Below are positions 23,691 to 33,839 of a stretch of DNA of 64,000 bases, piece after piece (within the stretch, counting starts at the first letter, position 1; every line of letters starts with the position of its first letter). The notes under the pieces were generated by a model. It was not told the DNA's origin. It saw nothing but the letters and a program-made list of their open reading frames with translations, and searched no databases. The DNA is from Lumbricus rubellus (lineage: Eukaryota > Annelida > Clitellata > Crassiclitellata > Lumbricidae), in the NCBI GenBank assembly GCA_945859605.1, contig OX243821.1:16349899-16413898 (forward strand), read 5' to 3'. A program made the translations under genes and the position numbers.

Positions 23691-25043
23691 ATAATAATAA
23701 TAATAATAATAGTAATAGTAAGAGCAGTAGCAGTAGCAGTAGTAACAGTAGTAGCAGTAGCAACAGCAGTATCAGTAGTAGGCCTATCAGCTGCAGCAGT
23801 AGTAATAATATAAAAAATAACGAGTAGCCATATTAATTGTGTTGCGGTATAATATTATTTATTATTCAGTTTCAGTTGGATAAAAATCTGTAAAATGCGT
23901 TGTTCTGCTGACTTCCGGTCACGTGCGCATAATTTATGGATGGCGTTCAGCGGAAGGAAGGCAACGAAGCGGATGGCGTCGACAGCCAACCGAAGTTATT
24001 AATTGTTGATCGCTTGTACTTAGGGCACGAGCCATCGACACAGACATAGAGACGAGGAGACAGAAACAGAGACAGCGACAAAGATAAGGATAAAAAAACC
24101 GAGAAATAGAAACAAGGAGACTAAGACAGACAGAGAGTGATAGAGATATAGTTGCTGAGAGGGTGAGAAAGAAAGAGAGAACGAGAGAGTCAGACAGAGA
24201 GGCAGAGACAGCGACAAAGAGACAGAGAGAGAAAGAGACAGACAGACAGAGCAACACACAGAGACAGGGAGATAGAGAGAAAACAAAAAGAGAGATAGAG
24301 ACATACAGAGACTACATAGTCATGCAGATACATGTATACAAATGTACTTACAGAGATACAGAAAGAATATTACTGAGAAAGTCAGACACAGAAAAGCACA
24401 GAGAAATACAGGGAGAAAGATAGCCATGCGGAAAGATAAACAGACAAACAGAAAGAGGCAGATAGACAGAAAAGAAGATAGACATAGGCACAGGTATACA
24501 CAGGCACGAAGAGCAAGACAGAAAGAAACAGCGAGACAGAGACAGATAAAGAAAGACAGCGAAAGATAGAGCGGCACGCAGATAGAGACACACAGAGAGA
24601 CAGACAGGCAGACAAAAAGGGAGACAGACAGACAGGCACACACACACACACACAACGCGTACACAAAAATAAACAGTTAGAGAGAGAGAGAGACACACAC
24701 ACACACAGAAATACAAAGAGACAGACAAACAGATAGAGACAGAGAGGCGTCCAGCATCCCATCATTGACCCCATTGACCCAATGGACATTTGTCACTCTC
24801 TTCGGCGTTGGTTGGCTGCTCAGAACGTTTACTCACGTCCCATGAAATTGCAAGGGTCAACCAGGCAACAAGGTGGTGCACGGTAGCCGAATCGTTGCAA
24901 TGCTCACTTTGTTGTATGGACAAAAGCAACCCATTCACTCACTATTGCTCAGCGCGAACTACTGGTGTTTTAGTTACTATGGCTGAATACAAGCGGAAAT
25001 GATGATAACGATGATGACGATGACGATGATGATGGTGATGATA

Positions 25044-25084
<41 letters not shown>

Positions 25085-25141
25085 GTGATGGCGCTGGTAC
25101 CTTTCTTTAGTTGGAGTAGTAGCAGAAGCAGTATTAGTAGT

Positions 25142-25178
<37 letters not shown>

Positions 25179-25204
25179 TCAACGGCAGTAACAGTAGTAG
25201 TAGT

Positions 25205-25235
<31 letters not shown>

Positions 25236-25481
25236 TTAGGCTATTAGCAGCAGCAGCAGCAGCAGCAGTAGCAGTGGCAGTAGTAGTAGTTACAGCAGCA
25301 GCAGTATAGTAAGAGCAGAAGTACTGTTGCAGCAGCAGTAGCAACAACAACAACAAAAAACAAGAGCATAGTACATGTAGAAGTAGTAAAATAATGAAAA
25401 GATACAATTATTGATTTCGATGGTTAACTCACCCACATGGTCGCAGAAGATAAGAATCAGCATTGTAAGTAGAAGGATCAT
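13118..25481 (-). CDS. Nicotinic acetylcholine receptor alpha-type subunit, eight exons, complete
   Basis: Pentameric ligand-gated channel subunit of the plasma membrane. Exons: 25481-25433, 22354-22161, 20469-20360, 18458-18142, 17456-17319, 15891-15805, 14219-14101, 13705-13118; total 1,602 bp, 533 residues, all GT-AG with agreeing phases. Residues 1-17 form a signal peptide ([17 protein letters not shown]). Loop D Trp, WSPDIVLYN (loop A), the Cys-loop C151-C165, W172 (loop B) and Y215-T-C-C218 (loop C) are all present, so it is alpha-type. M1 spans about 237-258, M2 267-287, M3 304-322 and M4 505-529. The M3-M4 loop is rich in His and Ser. SPAK (263-266) replaces the usual SGEK before M2, and M2 has Met at 2' and Val at 9'. 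An in-frame ATG at 25670 would extend the N-terminus; the inner ATG is preferred for its signal peptide. The M3 exon also reads through to a stop if unspliced. Subtype and selectivity are not certain. Confidence 0.9.
13755..14005 (+). repeat. tRNA-derived SINE in last receptor intron
   Basis: Plus-strand copy: ggcgcggtgatgtagtgggt (A box region), ggttgcaggttcgaatta (B box), 'cttgggcaagtccttcac', 'gtcgggagcgcttctgagta' and a 'gaggtgctatcgaagttcttgaatga' tail. It lies in the intron between exons 7 and 8 of the receptor, antisense to it. Reading it backwards adds a spurious 53-residue extension to exon 8. Confidence 0.8.
14388..14432. repeat. (CCA)n/(CCT)n tract
   Basis: Imperfect triplet repeat, ccaccaccacctcctcctcc and following. 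Low-complexity intronic DNA. Confidence 0.85.
14576..15549. mobile_element. TTAA-type (piggyBac-like) element in receptor intron 6
   Basis: Ends CCCTCGGGCTACC and GGTAGCCTGAGGG form inverted repeats; the flanks are TTAA on the left (14572-14575) and CTAA on the right (15550-15553, one substitution). Subterminal palindromes such as gggtggtatccaccc recur at both ends and inside. Two internal copies of 'accggaagtgctcaaaataaat' (14902 and 15079) are present. No transposase frame. Confidence 0.75.
15632..15775. repeat. Diverged copy of the CAGGGCT-type repeat
   Basis: Shares 'cttctgtgcagttaaaa', 'gattggaagtaat', 'aggaaaggaaagaag' and 'agccctgga' with 1984-2178 and 4545-4675. It abuts the donor side of receptor exon 6. 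Confidence 0.6.
15980..16125. mobile_element. Palindromic MITE, sister of 39730-39873
   Basis: Contains CAGGGTGAGAATTG at one end and CAATTCTCACACC at the other, with 'gtttcaaccccccagtctttctta' and 'ccaagtggataatggtccaac' inside. The same core appears inverted at 39730-39873. The right border is not clean and no duplication was seen. Confidence 0.6.
16150..16400 (+). mobile_element. Possible solo LTR with primer-binding site
   Basis: A unit-like stretch has an aataaa at 16343 and ends '...ccttccttaca', followed by GTGGTGGCGCCGGGTGT. The latter looks like the primer-binding site next to a Gypsy-type LTR. No second LTR and no gag-pol were seen in the window, so this is only a suggestion. Confidence 0.3.
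16881..17226. repeat. (TACA)n microsatellite, about 340 bp
   Basis: Almost pure ACAT/CATA tetranucleotide tract with a few GCGT, AGTAC and CAGA interruptions, starting with a short (CGTA)n. It lies in the receptor intron between exons 5 and 6. All three frames on both strands stay open, which creates false frames (YIHT and VCMY repeats). Confidence 0.97.
17657..17938. mobile_element. hAT-type MITE in receptor intron 4
   Basis: Terminal repeats CATAGGCGTACG and CGTACGCCTATG, with a perfect 8-bp duplication aatctaat (17649-17656, 17939-17946). G- and C-runs lie just inside the ends. The interior carries the 'gtcatt...ggtc/aagttgacgacctttttt' motif shared by several MITEs here. Confidence 0.93.
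18497..18791. mobile_element. hAT-type MITE 38 bp from receptor exon 4
   Basis: Ends CAGGGGCGGATCCAG and CTGTATCCGCCACTG; perfect 8-bp duplication attgggtc (18489-18496, 18792-18799). It starts 38 bp upstream of the exon 4 acceptor in transcript terms, leaving little room for the branch point. Same family as 57074-57409 and fragments at 34102, 45454, 46570 and 48517. Confidence 0.93.
18845..20150. mobile_element. 1.3-kb hAT-type element in receptor intron 3
   Basis: Ends CAGTGGCGGATTTAG and CTAAATCCGCCACTG, flanked by a perfect 8-bp duplication ctaatact (18837-18844, 20151-20158). It contains a minus-strand SINE at 19185-19380 and a palindromic part (about 19455-20060) in which 'gggcaagatggacc' occurs repeatedly in both orientations. 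No transposase recognised. Confidence 0.92.
19185..19380 (-). repeat. SINE of the second family inside a hAT element
   Basis: Inverse of 12805-13045: 'ggctttaccccctggggatgagatgagtgaggtggtttccc', 'gggtaagcaacttgcccaaggtcg', 'gtgccaccgcgtcccatgcgtgctaacccgagatatctaaat'. It is therefore younger than the hAT insertion that holds it. Confidence 0.7.
20805..21080. repeat. 23-bp tandem array with TGACG in most units
   Basis: About twelve units of the form aactgatgacgtatgaagac plus atc. Nearly all keep TGATGACG; six or more have TGACGTA, a CREB/ATF-type half site. It lies in receptor intron 2. The unit is far too short and uniform, with no spacers, to be a CRISPR array. Confidence 0.9.
21528..22074. 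repeat. (TTCC)n microsatellite, about 545 bp
   Basis: Starts as (GTCC)n for about 70 bp, then becomes a nearly pure (TTCC)n tract of roughly 450 bp. On the receptor transcript strand it is (GGAA)n, a polypurine run made of ETS-type cores. The long PSFL-repeat frames here are artefacts. Confidence 0.97.
22600..22690. repeat. (AAT)n tract
   Basis: Interrupted AAT triplets following 'gggccctgaagacaaggcctga', a LINE-like 3' UTR fragment at 22528. A second pure (AAT)n tract is at 22866-22927. Confidence 0.85.
22926..23215 (+). pseudogene. C-terminal fragment of a non-LTR retrotransposon ORF2
   Basis: Encodes [20 protein letters not shown], then [20 protein letters not shown] and [18 protein letters not shown] before a TGA. 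The 'F.PVA.ETLG...IGRR....GD..E...L.QR.S...Q..NA' pattern is the conserved tail of LINE polyproteins. Upstream only an (AAT)n tract remains. A LINE-like 3' UTR with (TAA)n follows to about 23560. It lies in receptor intron 1. Confidence 0.75.
23280..23725. repeat. A-rich and (AAT)/(ACT)n tracts
   Basis: Successive poly-A, (AAT)n and (ACT)n blocks separated by two 'ccctgaagacgaggcctga'-like LINE tail fragments. The blocks look like stacked 3' ends of related LINEs. Confidence 0.75.
24030..24750. repeat. Polypurine (GACA/GAGA)n region
   Basis: Roughly 700 bp of degenerate GACAGAGA repeats, with a (CA)n block near 24640. It sits in receptor intron 1 and would be C/T-rich in the transcript. Frames here have no protein meaning. 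Confidence 0.9.
25005..25350. repeat. (GAT)n followed by (AGC/AGT)n
   Basis: Triplet repeats: gatgatgatgat to 25085, then agcagcagcag and agtagtagt mixed to 25350. It starts about 80 bp past the donor of receptor exon 1 in transcript terms. Confidence 0.9.
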
Positions 25482-26743
25482 TCGCCTCCAAAAGTTTCTC
25501 TCGTCATATCCTCCTTCTTCTCTTCCTATAAACCGTTTTTCTCTGAAAGCTCTGCCTTCTTCTTCCACTACCTTTCCTCCATCCTCTGTTCCTCCTTCAC
25601 CTCGCCCACAAACACGACTTCCCCCTTGCAGCACTGCTACCCCGTCTGATTTGCCCTCATGTCGTTCCATTCTTCCAGAAAAGCGAGGCCCTTCTGTGGC
25701 TTCAGAGTTTGTCTAACTGCGCAGTGCGTCACAACTTTTCTTCTATAAGCTTATCTAATTTAACACACTGAATCTACGTATAATAATAATAATATTATAA
25801 CCGTGTAACCGCAGGGGTTGGTGGACCTGGGTTTGGGGACGAAAAATCTAAATTTCCCGAGCAACGCCGGGTACCCCTGCTAGCAATAATTATTATAACC
25901 GTGTAATCGCAATGCGTAAAGCACATTTGCGGCTGTACCGCCCCTGCATTGAGAGAATATCCTCGGCTGCTAGGCCTTTGCTACGTCTCTGGTCTCTGCT
26001 GCACAGATGAATAATAATAAAGCCGATCAGATCATCGGCATCTCCTGCGATTTGTGTAAATGCCATCGTCTCCTCTCGCAAGCTCTGCTTCGCAAACAGA
26101 GGCAACTGAGGCCATTGGTTTTGCTTGTTTCTCGTCCATAGGGCAGTGAAATGAGTGAATGCGGATTATGCGCCTCCGGGTTGGACTACGACCAATGGTG
26201 GCAGGGTCGTATTTACTATTTAGGGGTGTTTTGGGTGTTTGATTTTGAACACCCCCAGAAATTAAATAATGTGAAAATGAAATAATGCATTTATTAACAT
26301 ACGATGCAAGAACCAAGTGGTATTTAATACACTATTTTGAAGCTTTTCTTTGCATGTGAAATGTTACAATAATATTATATCAATTCAATCCAATTCAGTT
26401 TTCGTTTAATCAACACTTCAGGATGTCAGAGCGCAGCCTGTTACACGCATATGATAATCACTTTCCCCAATGATTGCTCCACCCTGGAAGGTTAAATACC
26501 ACTTGAGCCTCGCAGAGGTCTTTTGCAGGAGGAGCATATATAGGCTTATCACAATAATGATGACGGTTAAACTTTGTCTTGCAAGAGCTTGACATAGCCT
26601 AGGCCTATACCAAGCAGGAAACTAAGAACATGCATGGAGACTTCTAAATAAAAATTTTCTGCCTCACCGTGTGCATCATAGTGCTTTAGTGCGTAGAAAA
26701 TTGTCACAACCCAAAAGAGTAGTAGTTAAAAATGGGTGTTAAT
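25482..26743. other. Upstream flank of the receptor gene
   Basis: Presumed 5' UTR and promoter of the minus-strand receptor. At 25835-25885 there is 'cccgagcaacgccgggta' followed by 'cccctgctag', which resembles the hairpin and CTAG end of a Helitron. A minus frame at 25893-26105 has no recognisable content. Nothing else is supported. Confidence 0.4.
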
Positions 26744-26886
26744 CAGTGGTGTAGTGGGGGGGGACGCGGTGGAACGCCGTTCCCCCACTATTTCCAGGGA
26801 AAATGGAATATTAATAATAATACTACTAATAATAATATTATTATAAAGAGCGTTCCCCCACTTCATTTTTTAGGACTACACTACTG
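26744..26886. mobile_element. 143-bp hAT-type MITE
   Basis: Ends CAGTGGTGTAGTGG and CCTAAAAAATG...ACTACACTACTG are inverted (CAGTRGTGTAGT). The flank is a perfect 8-bp duplication gtgttaat (26736-26743, 26887-26894). Confidence 0.9.
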
Positions 26887-26894
26887 GTGTTAAT

Positions 26895-28254
26895 TTTCCA
26901 TATGGTTTGGGCAAGTGCTCCGTCTTGCCCATCTGCGCGGGCTTCCATTATATGGGGGACTGCTCGAACCCATTCCGTCCACATAGTCTCGGATCCCACC
27001 GGAGGAACCGCAACAGCAGCAACAACGGCATCATCGTCGCGAGAAATCTGGAAGAACTAAATGCATTCAGACCACACGCATGGAGTTATATGTATGGATT
27101 AATCATATGCATTCTACTACTCTGAATGTTTGTATCTTGCTGTTTGTTCGTAGACTCTCTCTGTCTGTCTGTCTGTCTGTCTGTGTCTCTGTCTGTCTCT
27201 GTCTCTGTCCCTCTCTACAACCCTCTTTTCCTCCGTCATTATCTTCCTCATTTCTCCTCTATCCGTTCCTCTTGTGCCCTCATCTCCCTTCCTTTAGGCT
27301 CCTCCCCTATCTCCATCGCTCCATAAACTTCGTCATTCTTTCTCCCTCTCTTTGTCTTTCTCCCATCTGTGGTGCTCTTCCCCTTTCTGTCTACGGCCCT
27401 CTCTTACTCCGTCATTTTCTCCATCGATGCCTCCTCGCCTCCTTCCGACCCTTCCGTCTGTCCCTCCACCCCTTAATCAATGGCACCTCTATCCAACTGT
27501 AGCAACCTGCTCCTCGTTCACTGAACACAGCGCTCGTGAATAAGCTGGTGCCCTCAGCGCCTGGCTTTCGAGTGGCGCTATAGAAATTGTACGCATACAA
27601 TTACGCTGTTCCCTCCCTCCCTCCCTCTGCGGCTATTCCAGTGACGCAGCTAGCGGGGTGTGGATGTATAGGTGGGGGACGTTGGGGATGGGGATGTAGG
27701 GGTGGGGGGATGTTGGGGGATGTTTGGGGAGGAGAGGGCAAGAGTATTTTGATTGCATTGGTTGTGGAAGGCTTTTTTCTCAAGAATTATTCTCCACACT
27801 GTTCCACACCTGTCGCAACAAAACACCGCAGGCCAATTACAGTTCCAATCACAAGGAAGTAGGATCCGTGGGCAACAACCTCAGTGGTGCAGACTCTCCC
27901 ATCCACCCAGAGGCTGATTTGAACTCTACCATGTGTGCGAATTACCGTGATGTGCGTTATAATAACTGCGCGTGTTTATGTGTGTGCGTGTGTGTGGATT
28001 CATGTCCGTGCGTGTATGATTAAGACTGTGTGCCCATTCTTATTTGTGTGTGCGAGCGCATGTGTGTGTGCATGTTTACGTGTGTTCGTATGCACATGTA
28101 TGATTGTGTGCATACGCATATGTGTGCGTGCGTACTTGTAGTATGCATGTCTGTATTATCTATGTAGCCTATGTATAATTGTATATGCATGTGTGTATGT
28201 GTAGGATGTGGGTGTGTGTACGTGACGTTGTGGGTGTATACGTGTGTATGTGCA
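26895..28254. other. Repeat-rich intergenic stretch
   Basis: Contains a (TCTG)n tract at 27155-27215, C/T-rich low-complexity DNA to 27480, a SINE 3' end at 27515-27605 and a GT-rich stretch (27960-28254). The GT-rich stretch is the left half of a zinc-finger-cassette flank interrupted by the 28255-33831 transposon. The frame at 26907-27125 is not recognised. Confidence 0.5.
27515..27605 (+). repeat. SINE-type 3' end related to zinc-finger exon insert
   Basis: Reads 'cagcgctcgtgaataagctggtgcc', 'tggctttcgagtggcgctatagaaatt'. Near-identical stretches occur at 56588-56670 and, as coding DNA, at 36040-36123 and 38399-38482. Confidence 0.7.
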
Positions 28255-29702
28255 CATAGGCGCCGAGTTGATCCGAAGAGTGGGGGTGCCCAAAAGAATG
28301 TGAAAATATGCGCGCGTTAGCGCGTGAAATTTTTTGACCCATTTTTATAGGAGACTTATTGAAATCACCACTGTTCACATAAGCGGATACTTGGTCCTGG
28401 TTTTTAAGGGACGAACTCGCGGCCAAAGTATGATCGTCGAGAAGCACAGCGCCGAGCAGGAGAGGGTTTTGGGAACGGGATGTGTTCCTCCCCATTTTCG
28501 ATTTTTTTATTGTCACACTGCGATGGTAGAACCTTAGGCTATCATTTTGACGTCATGACATCCTTGTCAAAAGTTCCTGTTATCTCATTGCATAAAGACA
28601 TGATTTAAAACTTCAAAAAAATAATGTTCTTCCCAATTTAATTTTTTTATATTATTCTTTGTGTTTGATGTATAACCTATTTCTCTTGGAATCCACACAG
28701 AAGAAAAGCACAATCTTCGTTTTCATGGGCGTCTTGGAGCACTCTCTCTCAATTAGGTCAGCATACTCAAATTTTGCACAAGAAATCAGACAATTGGCCA
28801 CTGTTTAGTGAGCCAATATTAACACTGTGGAATAGTTTTTCAAATAGTATTTCAAGTAGTTTTTAAAGACAAAACAATATCCCACTTTTATGATGCTGGG
28901 AGGTGACTCTCGAGCACTGAAGAACACTATTGAGCATGTATACACTATAGGCCTAAAGAAACAATGTCATTCAAATCGTCGCCTTCTTCCGTAATAACAA
29001 AAATGACGGAAGCGGATCGAATAAGCAGGATATCGGGGTTTCCTCGCATTCGCTGATCGGCTTAGGACCAATGGAGTTCAGACTACCAAATGGGATAAAA
29101 CCAGTGGCGGCGCTACACCAGGGCATGGCAGGGCAAATGCCCTGCCAAAAAAGCCTTTGCCCTGCCTGTTGCCCTGGTCGTTGCCCTGCCAGAAATTCTG
29201 CCCTGCCAGAATTTGTTCAGGCATATTGTTTCTTACTGTTCACACTGGAATGAAAAAATTCATTCTGGCAGGGCAAAAGCTCTGACAGGGAAAAATTCAG
29301 GCAGGGCAAACATTCTAATATAGGCCTAGGCAAAATTCTGGCAGACAAAAGTTCTGGAAGGCAAAAATTTCGACAGGGCTAAAATTCTGGCATGCCAAAA
29401 GTTCTCGCAGGGTAAAAGTCTTGGCATGGAAATATTCTGGCATGGAAAAAGTTCTGGCAGGGCGTTTCCTATATTTAAATGTTGAAATGGCTCATTTCTG
29501 CGAAGAGCTATTCCTCTGCGTCACCACGCAGATTATAAATTATTCGTGAATTGACAACGTAAGATCTTGATAGTGAAGTTTCAAATTAAAATTAGTGGAA
29601 CAAAAAGTATGTAGCAGAACCATTTTACATTGAATTTCACTATAAATACAATGGATATTGCAATGCTCAGTGCACATGCAGAATGTTCATGCGTTGTAAA
29701 TA

Positions 29703-30447
29703 CACTGTGTCCAGATAAAAGTGGAACATAGAAAAAAGCGTCATAATTCGGTCAAAACGTTTAGAATTTGCCTGAAATTTTAAACACAGCATCAGTGACC
29801 ATATTTACATCGAGATCTAACGCCAATTATAAAATAATATCTCTGAAAGTTTGACAAATTTATGAGCGTTTAAAATGCATCACCGAACAATTGAACTTTC
29901 CAACATGGAAAACCTGAAAGGAAGTAGAATTCAGCTATGTATGGTGCTCAAAATGTCCTCCTTGTTCTCGGACACACGACCGTAGACACAGTAGATGAAT
30001 AGCTGTACAGGGAGACATTCGGCTTCATATCCCGTAGCTGTGGACGTCCAGCAGTCCAGACCTTGCTTCGGAGTACATGTAAAAGAGGAGCGCGTTTTTC
30101 GTTCACGCGTAGGCCTATTCAAGACATCGATAACCGTAGGACGCGTCTATTTGAAGAGTAGCAGCTGTTTGACCACGTGATCATCCACCGGACTATCGAA
30201 CAGTAGCGTCTATGGCTATACGGTCGTGAACAAGCAGGACAATTTGAGCACAATATTGTATAGCTGAATTTCACTTCCTTTCAGCTTTTCCATGTTGGAA
30301 AGTTCGAATATTTCTAATCGTCTTTAGGATCTCGTGTAAATATGGTCAATGGTGATGTGTTTAAAATTTCAGACAAATCCCATCCGTTTTTACCGAGTTA
30401 TGACACTTTTTGTGTGTTCGAAGATCTACTTTTATCTGGACACAGTG
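29703..30447. mobile_element. Palindromic Tc1/mariner-type element
   Basis: Ends CACTGTGTCCAGATAAAAGT and ACTTTTATCTGGACACAGTG, flanked by TA on both sides (29701-29702, 30448-30449). The inverted repeat continues inward, since 'gaactttccaacatggaaaa...gaaaggaagt' near 29894 is mirrored near 30270. Transcribed copies would form a long hairpin. No transposase. Confidence 0.88.
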
Positions 30448-30686
30448 TACAATGGTCTAGTAACTAAAATACACCCGGAATTTGCCCCCACCCCAAACAG
30501 AAACCCAGACGAAGGCCAAAAAATCCAGATCTAGTGGAAAACTCAGCTGTGGAATCACTTTATGGCGAGCACGGTATCCAGAGCCGGAATAATAAATGTG
30601 GGGCCCTGTTCTGAAAATTTATTGGAGGATCTTCGGACCAAAAATTTGATGACATTTTTCAGTCGGCTGTTCAAAATTACGGCAGA

Positions 30687-33372
30687 ATAGGGTACATGAC
30701 CCTAATTTGGGCATGCTCCTAATACGGGCACCCCCTTGTATCTAAAAATATAGATGACATAGAGTTGTGCGTTCTATATGAAATATTATCAACTCTATGT
30801 ATAGATGTTATAAAACAAAAAAGTAAGTAGGTAGAAAATTGTACCTTGACGTAAGAAGTAAATGTTGTTTTTAGCATGCGAGTGTTCAAATGTTCGCTAT
30901 GTGGTTCAGAAGCTGTGGGCGAGTTGCTTTTTGGTGTATTTTCAATCGGTTTTTTGCAAGAGATTCGCGAAGTATCGCTCTTTCACCCCAGGTGAACGAA
31001 AATGCGAGAGAAAATGAGTTAACTTTGTCATTAATTTTCCTAGGAAGGCTTGGAATAGACCCTAATGTGGGCACCATACTGTATTCTTAATTTGGGCAGT
31101 GCCCATTTTAGGTAACCTTATTTGCGCAAATGAAGTCACGTTTAATACTATATTTACACGCAGATTTTTCTTAATAGTTCCATACAATTTTGCCATAATA
31201 GGCCTCGGTTAGACTAGTCCCTATATTCTACGAGTGTATAATTTTGAAACTTCTTACATTTAGGGCCTATCTGAAGATTTTTGCAATGCTCAATTTATTT
31301 TGTGATTGGAACATGGAGAATCATCTAGAGTAGAGTTTCCTTATTTGGGCACCTTAAGTACAAAAGAATCGTATTGCAGTAATTTTGATATGCATATCTC
31401 TATTTTGATGTTATTTGGTTGAATTACGCATTAGGAAATGAAAATATATCGAATGCATGCACTTGAGTGTTTAACAATATTAGTTGTGCTGAGAAAAGGA
31501 CAGACCCCCTAAAGTGCCCAAATTAGGACATGGTGCCTCAATTTGAGCACCAGGTGCCCAAATTAGGTGCACCTTGATCCAACTATTAAAGTGGTGATAT
31601 CTATGTGTAACTGCTTACTCTATTTTAACATTTTCATGGTCTCATGGTATCTTAAAATAGGAAGAAAGAAAGAAAAATGACTGACTGCACCCTTTTAAAA
31701 CAAAATCGTTAGATAAGCGGGGGGAAACGAATACGTCAGACACTCAAAGCCAAAAAGTGACCACCAAAAATCAAGATGGTGCACGGTGAAAAATGCGAGC
31801 GTCGCTAGGACATTTTCCCCTGGAGAATACCCCCCGGACAAACTCTCCCCAGACAAACCCCCTGGCAAACCCCTAGGGTATAGGACAGAAAATTGGTAGA
31901 ACATATATTGGTATAGGCCTTAAGTGGTATTTCTCCGAACGGCAATTCTAAGTACGCAAGTTGGATTGATGAAAAGAATTCTCACTAAATAGGCAAGAAG
32001 TCGGATTGATACAAAGCAATTTTTGCTGAAATGTAAGCTGAATTTTATGAAAATGAACATGCCTAAATGGAAGTTGGATTGATGAAAATATTGCTACTTA
32101 AATTAGAGCTGAATTGATGAAAATATTCTTGCTTAAATGAAGGTGGACTGGTGAAAATACTTCTCTTTTATATAGAAGATGGATTGATGACAATATTCTT
32201 GCTTTAATGGAAGCTGGATTGATGACAAGGTTTCATGCTACGGTATCGTAAATAAACCAACTGGACGGAGCGACACTAACAAATTATAAGTTCACGCCTG
32301 AATGACAGTTACAGGTTTAGGCCTACCCGTATGACACTAACTTGTTGACACAGCACCGCAAACTGGACAATTAGCCTAAATTTGATCAATATACCTAGGC
32401 CTACATAAATAGGCTATTTGCACAGTGACTAAATGGAAGCTGGATTGATAAAAAATTAATTGTTATCTAAGTAGAAGTTGGATTGATGAAAAGAAATGTT
32501 ACTATTTAAATAGAAGCTTGATTTATAAAGGGAGTTTTATCAATTAACTACATAAATAGGCTATTTGCACAGGAAGGGGAGTTTTGTCATGGGAGAGGGG
32601 TTATAATGTCCTAGACTAAATGGGGGGAATTTGTCCAGGGATTTTGTCCAGGGAGGGGAAATGTCCGTTTCTCGAAAAATACGACACAGCTCCATGTCTA
32701 TTATACCATACGGTGAAGTTCCATACAATGAATCAGATGACAGAATGATGGTCGCAGCGCTTGATATGTGAAAAGTGGATGTGTGATCGTCCCTACACGC
32801 ATACATTTAGCTAAAGCTTAAGAAAAGCAAACCCTGCTGACTTTGAAGTAGTGAATTAGCAGATGCAGTTTAGTTTAGGCCAAGTGGAAATAACATTATA
32901 TTCTAGTAATAATAATGTTTGATCAACAAGACCTATAGCTACTTCATCACTTTGGTTTCAGTATTACGGTACCTTGTTCAACTGCAGTTGTGAATGTAAC
33001 ACAATTACAAATATTCTACCCAAGCAGTAGGCCCTATTTCATTTCTTGTTTATTTCATATTTTGTTTTGTGTTAATTAGAAAATAGAGTACGCAGGTCAC
33101 CACCTTCATAGCTGGACCAATGTGTACCTAATTTGGGCACCTGGTGCCCAAATTGAGGCACCGTGTCCTAATTTGGGCACTTTGGGGGCATGTCCTTTTC
33201 TCCCCACAACTAATATTGTCATGCCCTCAGGTGCACGTATTCAATATATTTTTACTCCCTAATGTTTAATTCAACCAAATAACCCGAAACTACACGTAGG
33301 CATATCAAAATTACTGCAATATGAGTCTTTTATCCTTAAGGTGCCCAAATATGGGAACTCTACCCTATAGCC
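30687..33372. mobile_element. Foldback-type element, borders uncertain
   Basis: Ends 'tagggtacatgaccctaatttgggca' and 'tgcccaaatatgggaactctacccta' are inverted. Arms of about 270 bp (31335-31600 and 33100-33372) share 'ggtgcctcaatttgagcacc' and 'tgcccaaattagg' motifs in opposite orientation. Between them is a degenerate tandem repeat with 'ggattgatgaaaat' (31955-32545). Confidence 0.6.
31955..32545. repeat. Degenerate about 35-bp tandem repeat
   Basis: Recurrent 'aaatggaagytggattgatgaaaatattcttgctt' units, about ten recognisable, interrupted by unrelated DNA between 32230 and 32430. Confidence 0.7.
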
Positions 33373-33839
33373 TACCAATTGTTTCCTCTAAAACATCGCG
33401 CATGTGTGGGGGCCCTTTACAGTGTACGGGCCCCTGTTCGGCCAAACATGTTGAACATGCCTTAATCCGGCCCTGACGGAAGCGCCAAATTTTAAGCTTA
33501 TGTAAGCCCGTACTACCGAGCACGCGACTCGACCTCTGCCCTGGTTACTTGTGTGACTGCCCTGGCTATGCCCTGGCTACAAAATGTGTCTGGCGCCGCC
33601 ACTGGATAAAACTGGAGAAATTGTAAGGTAAACTAACTGAGATTTTAAAAAGTATAGAGGCCTACTAAAGATGGAATGATTTTTATAGATAAGCAATCCC
33701 AACAGAGAAAAATATCTTAAAAGCACATCTTGCCGTCTGATTTCAGGTGGTGCCCATGCATAGGAGGGCCTCGCATGGCCAATTTCTGGTGGTGCTGAGC
33801 ACTCACGGGCCTCGCAGAGTCGGCGCCCATGTATGTGCA

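Larger units (their letters stand above)
29102..33604. mobile_element. Inner hAT-type element
   Basis: Ends CAGTGGCGGCGC and GCGCCGCCACTG; perfect 8-bp duplication gataaaac (29094-29101, 33605-33612). 'Gccctgccagaa/ggcagggcaaaa' repeats fill the left end (29125-29470) and recur near 33535-33580. It holds a palindromic mariner element (29703-30447) and a foldback region (30687-33372). Confidence 0.9.
28255..33831. mobile_element. Outer hAT-type element of a transposon nest
   Basis: Ends CATAGGCGCCGAG and GAGTCGGCGCCCATG; perfect 8-bp duplication tatgtgca (28247-28254, 33832-33839). Its own sequence is only 28255-29093 plus 33605-33831 (about 1.07 kb); the rest is younger insertions. It split a GT-rich zinc-finger-cassette flank: the sequence on either side joins to match 34795-34870 and 37150-37240. 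No transposase recognised. Confidence 0.85.

Noticed and set aside
23934..24789. Overlapping Ser/Leu- and Arg/Glu-rich frames
   Set aside because: Products of the degenerate GACAGAGA tract; no codon bias and open on both strands.
26907..27125. 72-residue plus-strand frame next to a hAT MITE
   Set aside because: No family resemblance; its end runs into C/T-rich low-complexity DNA.
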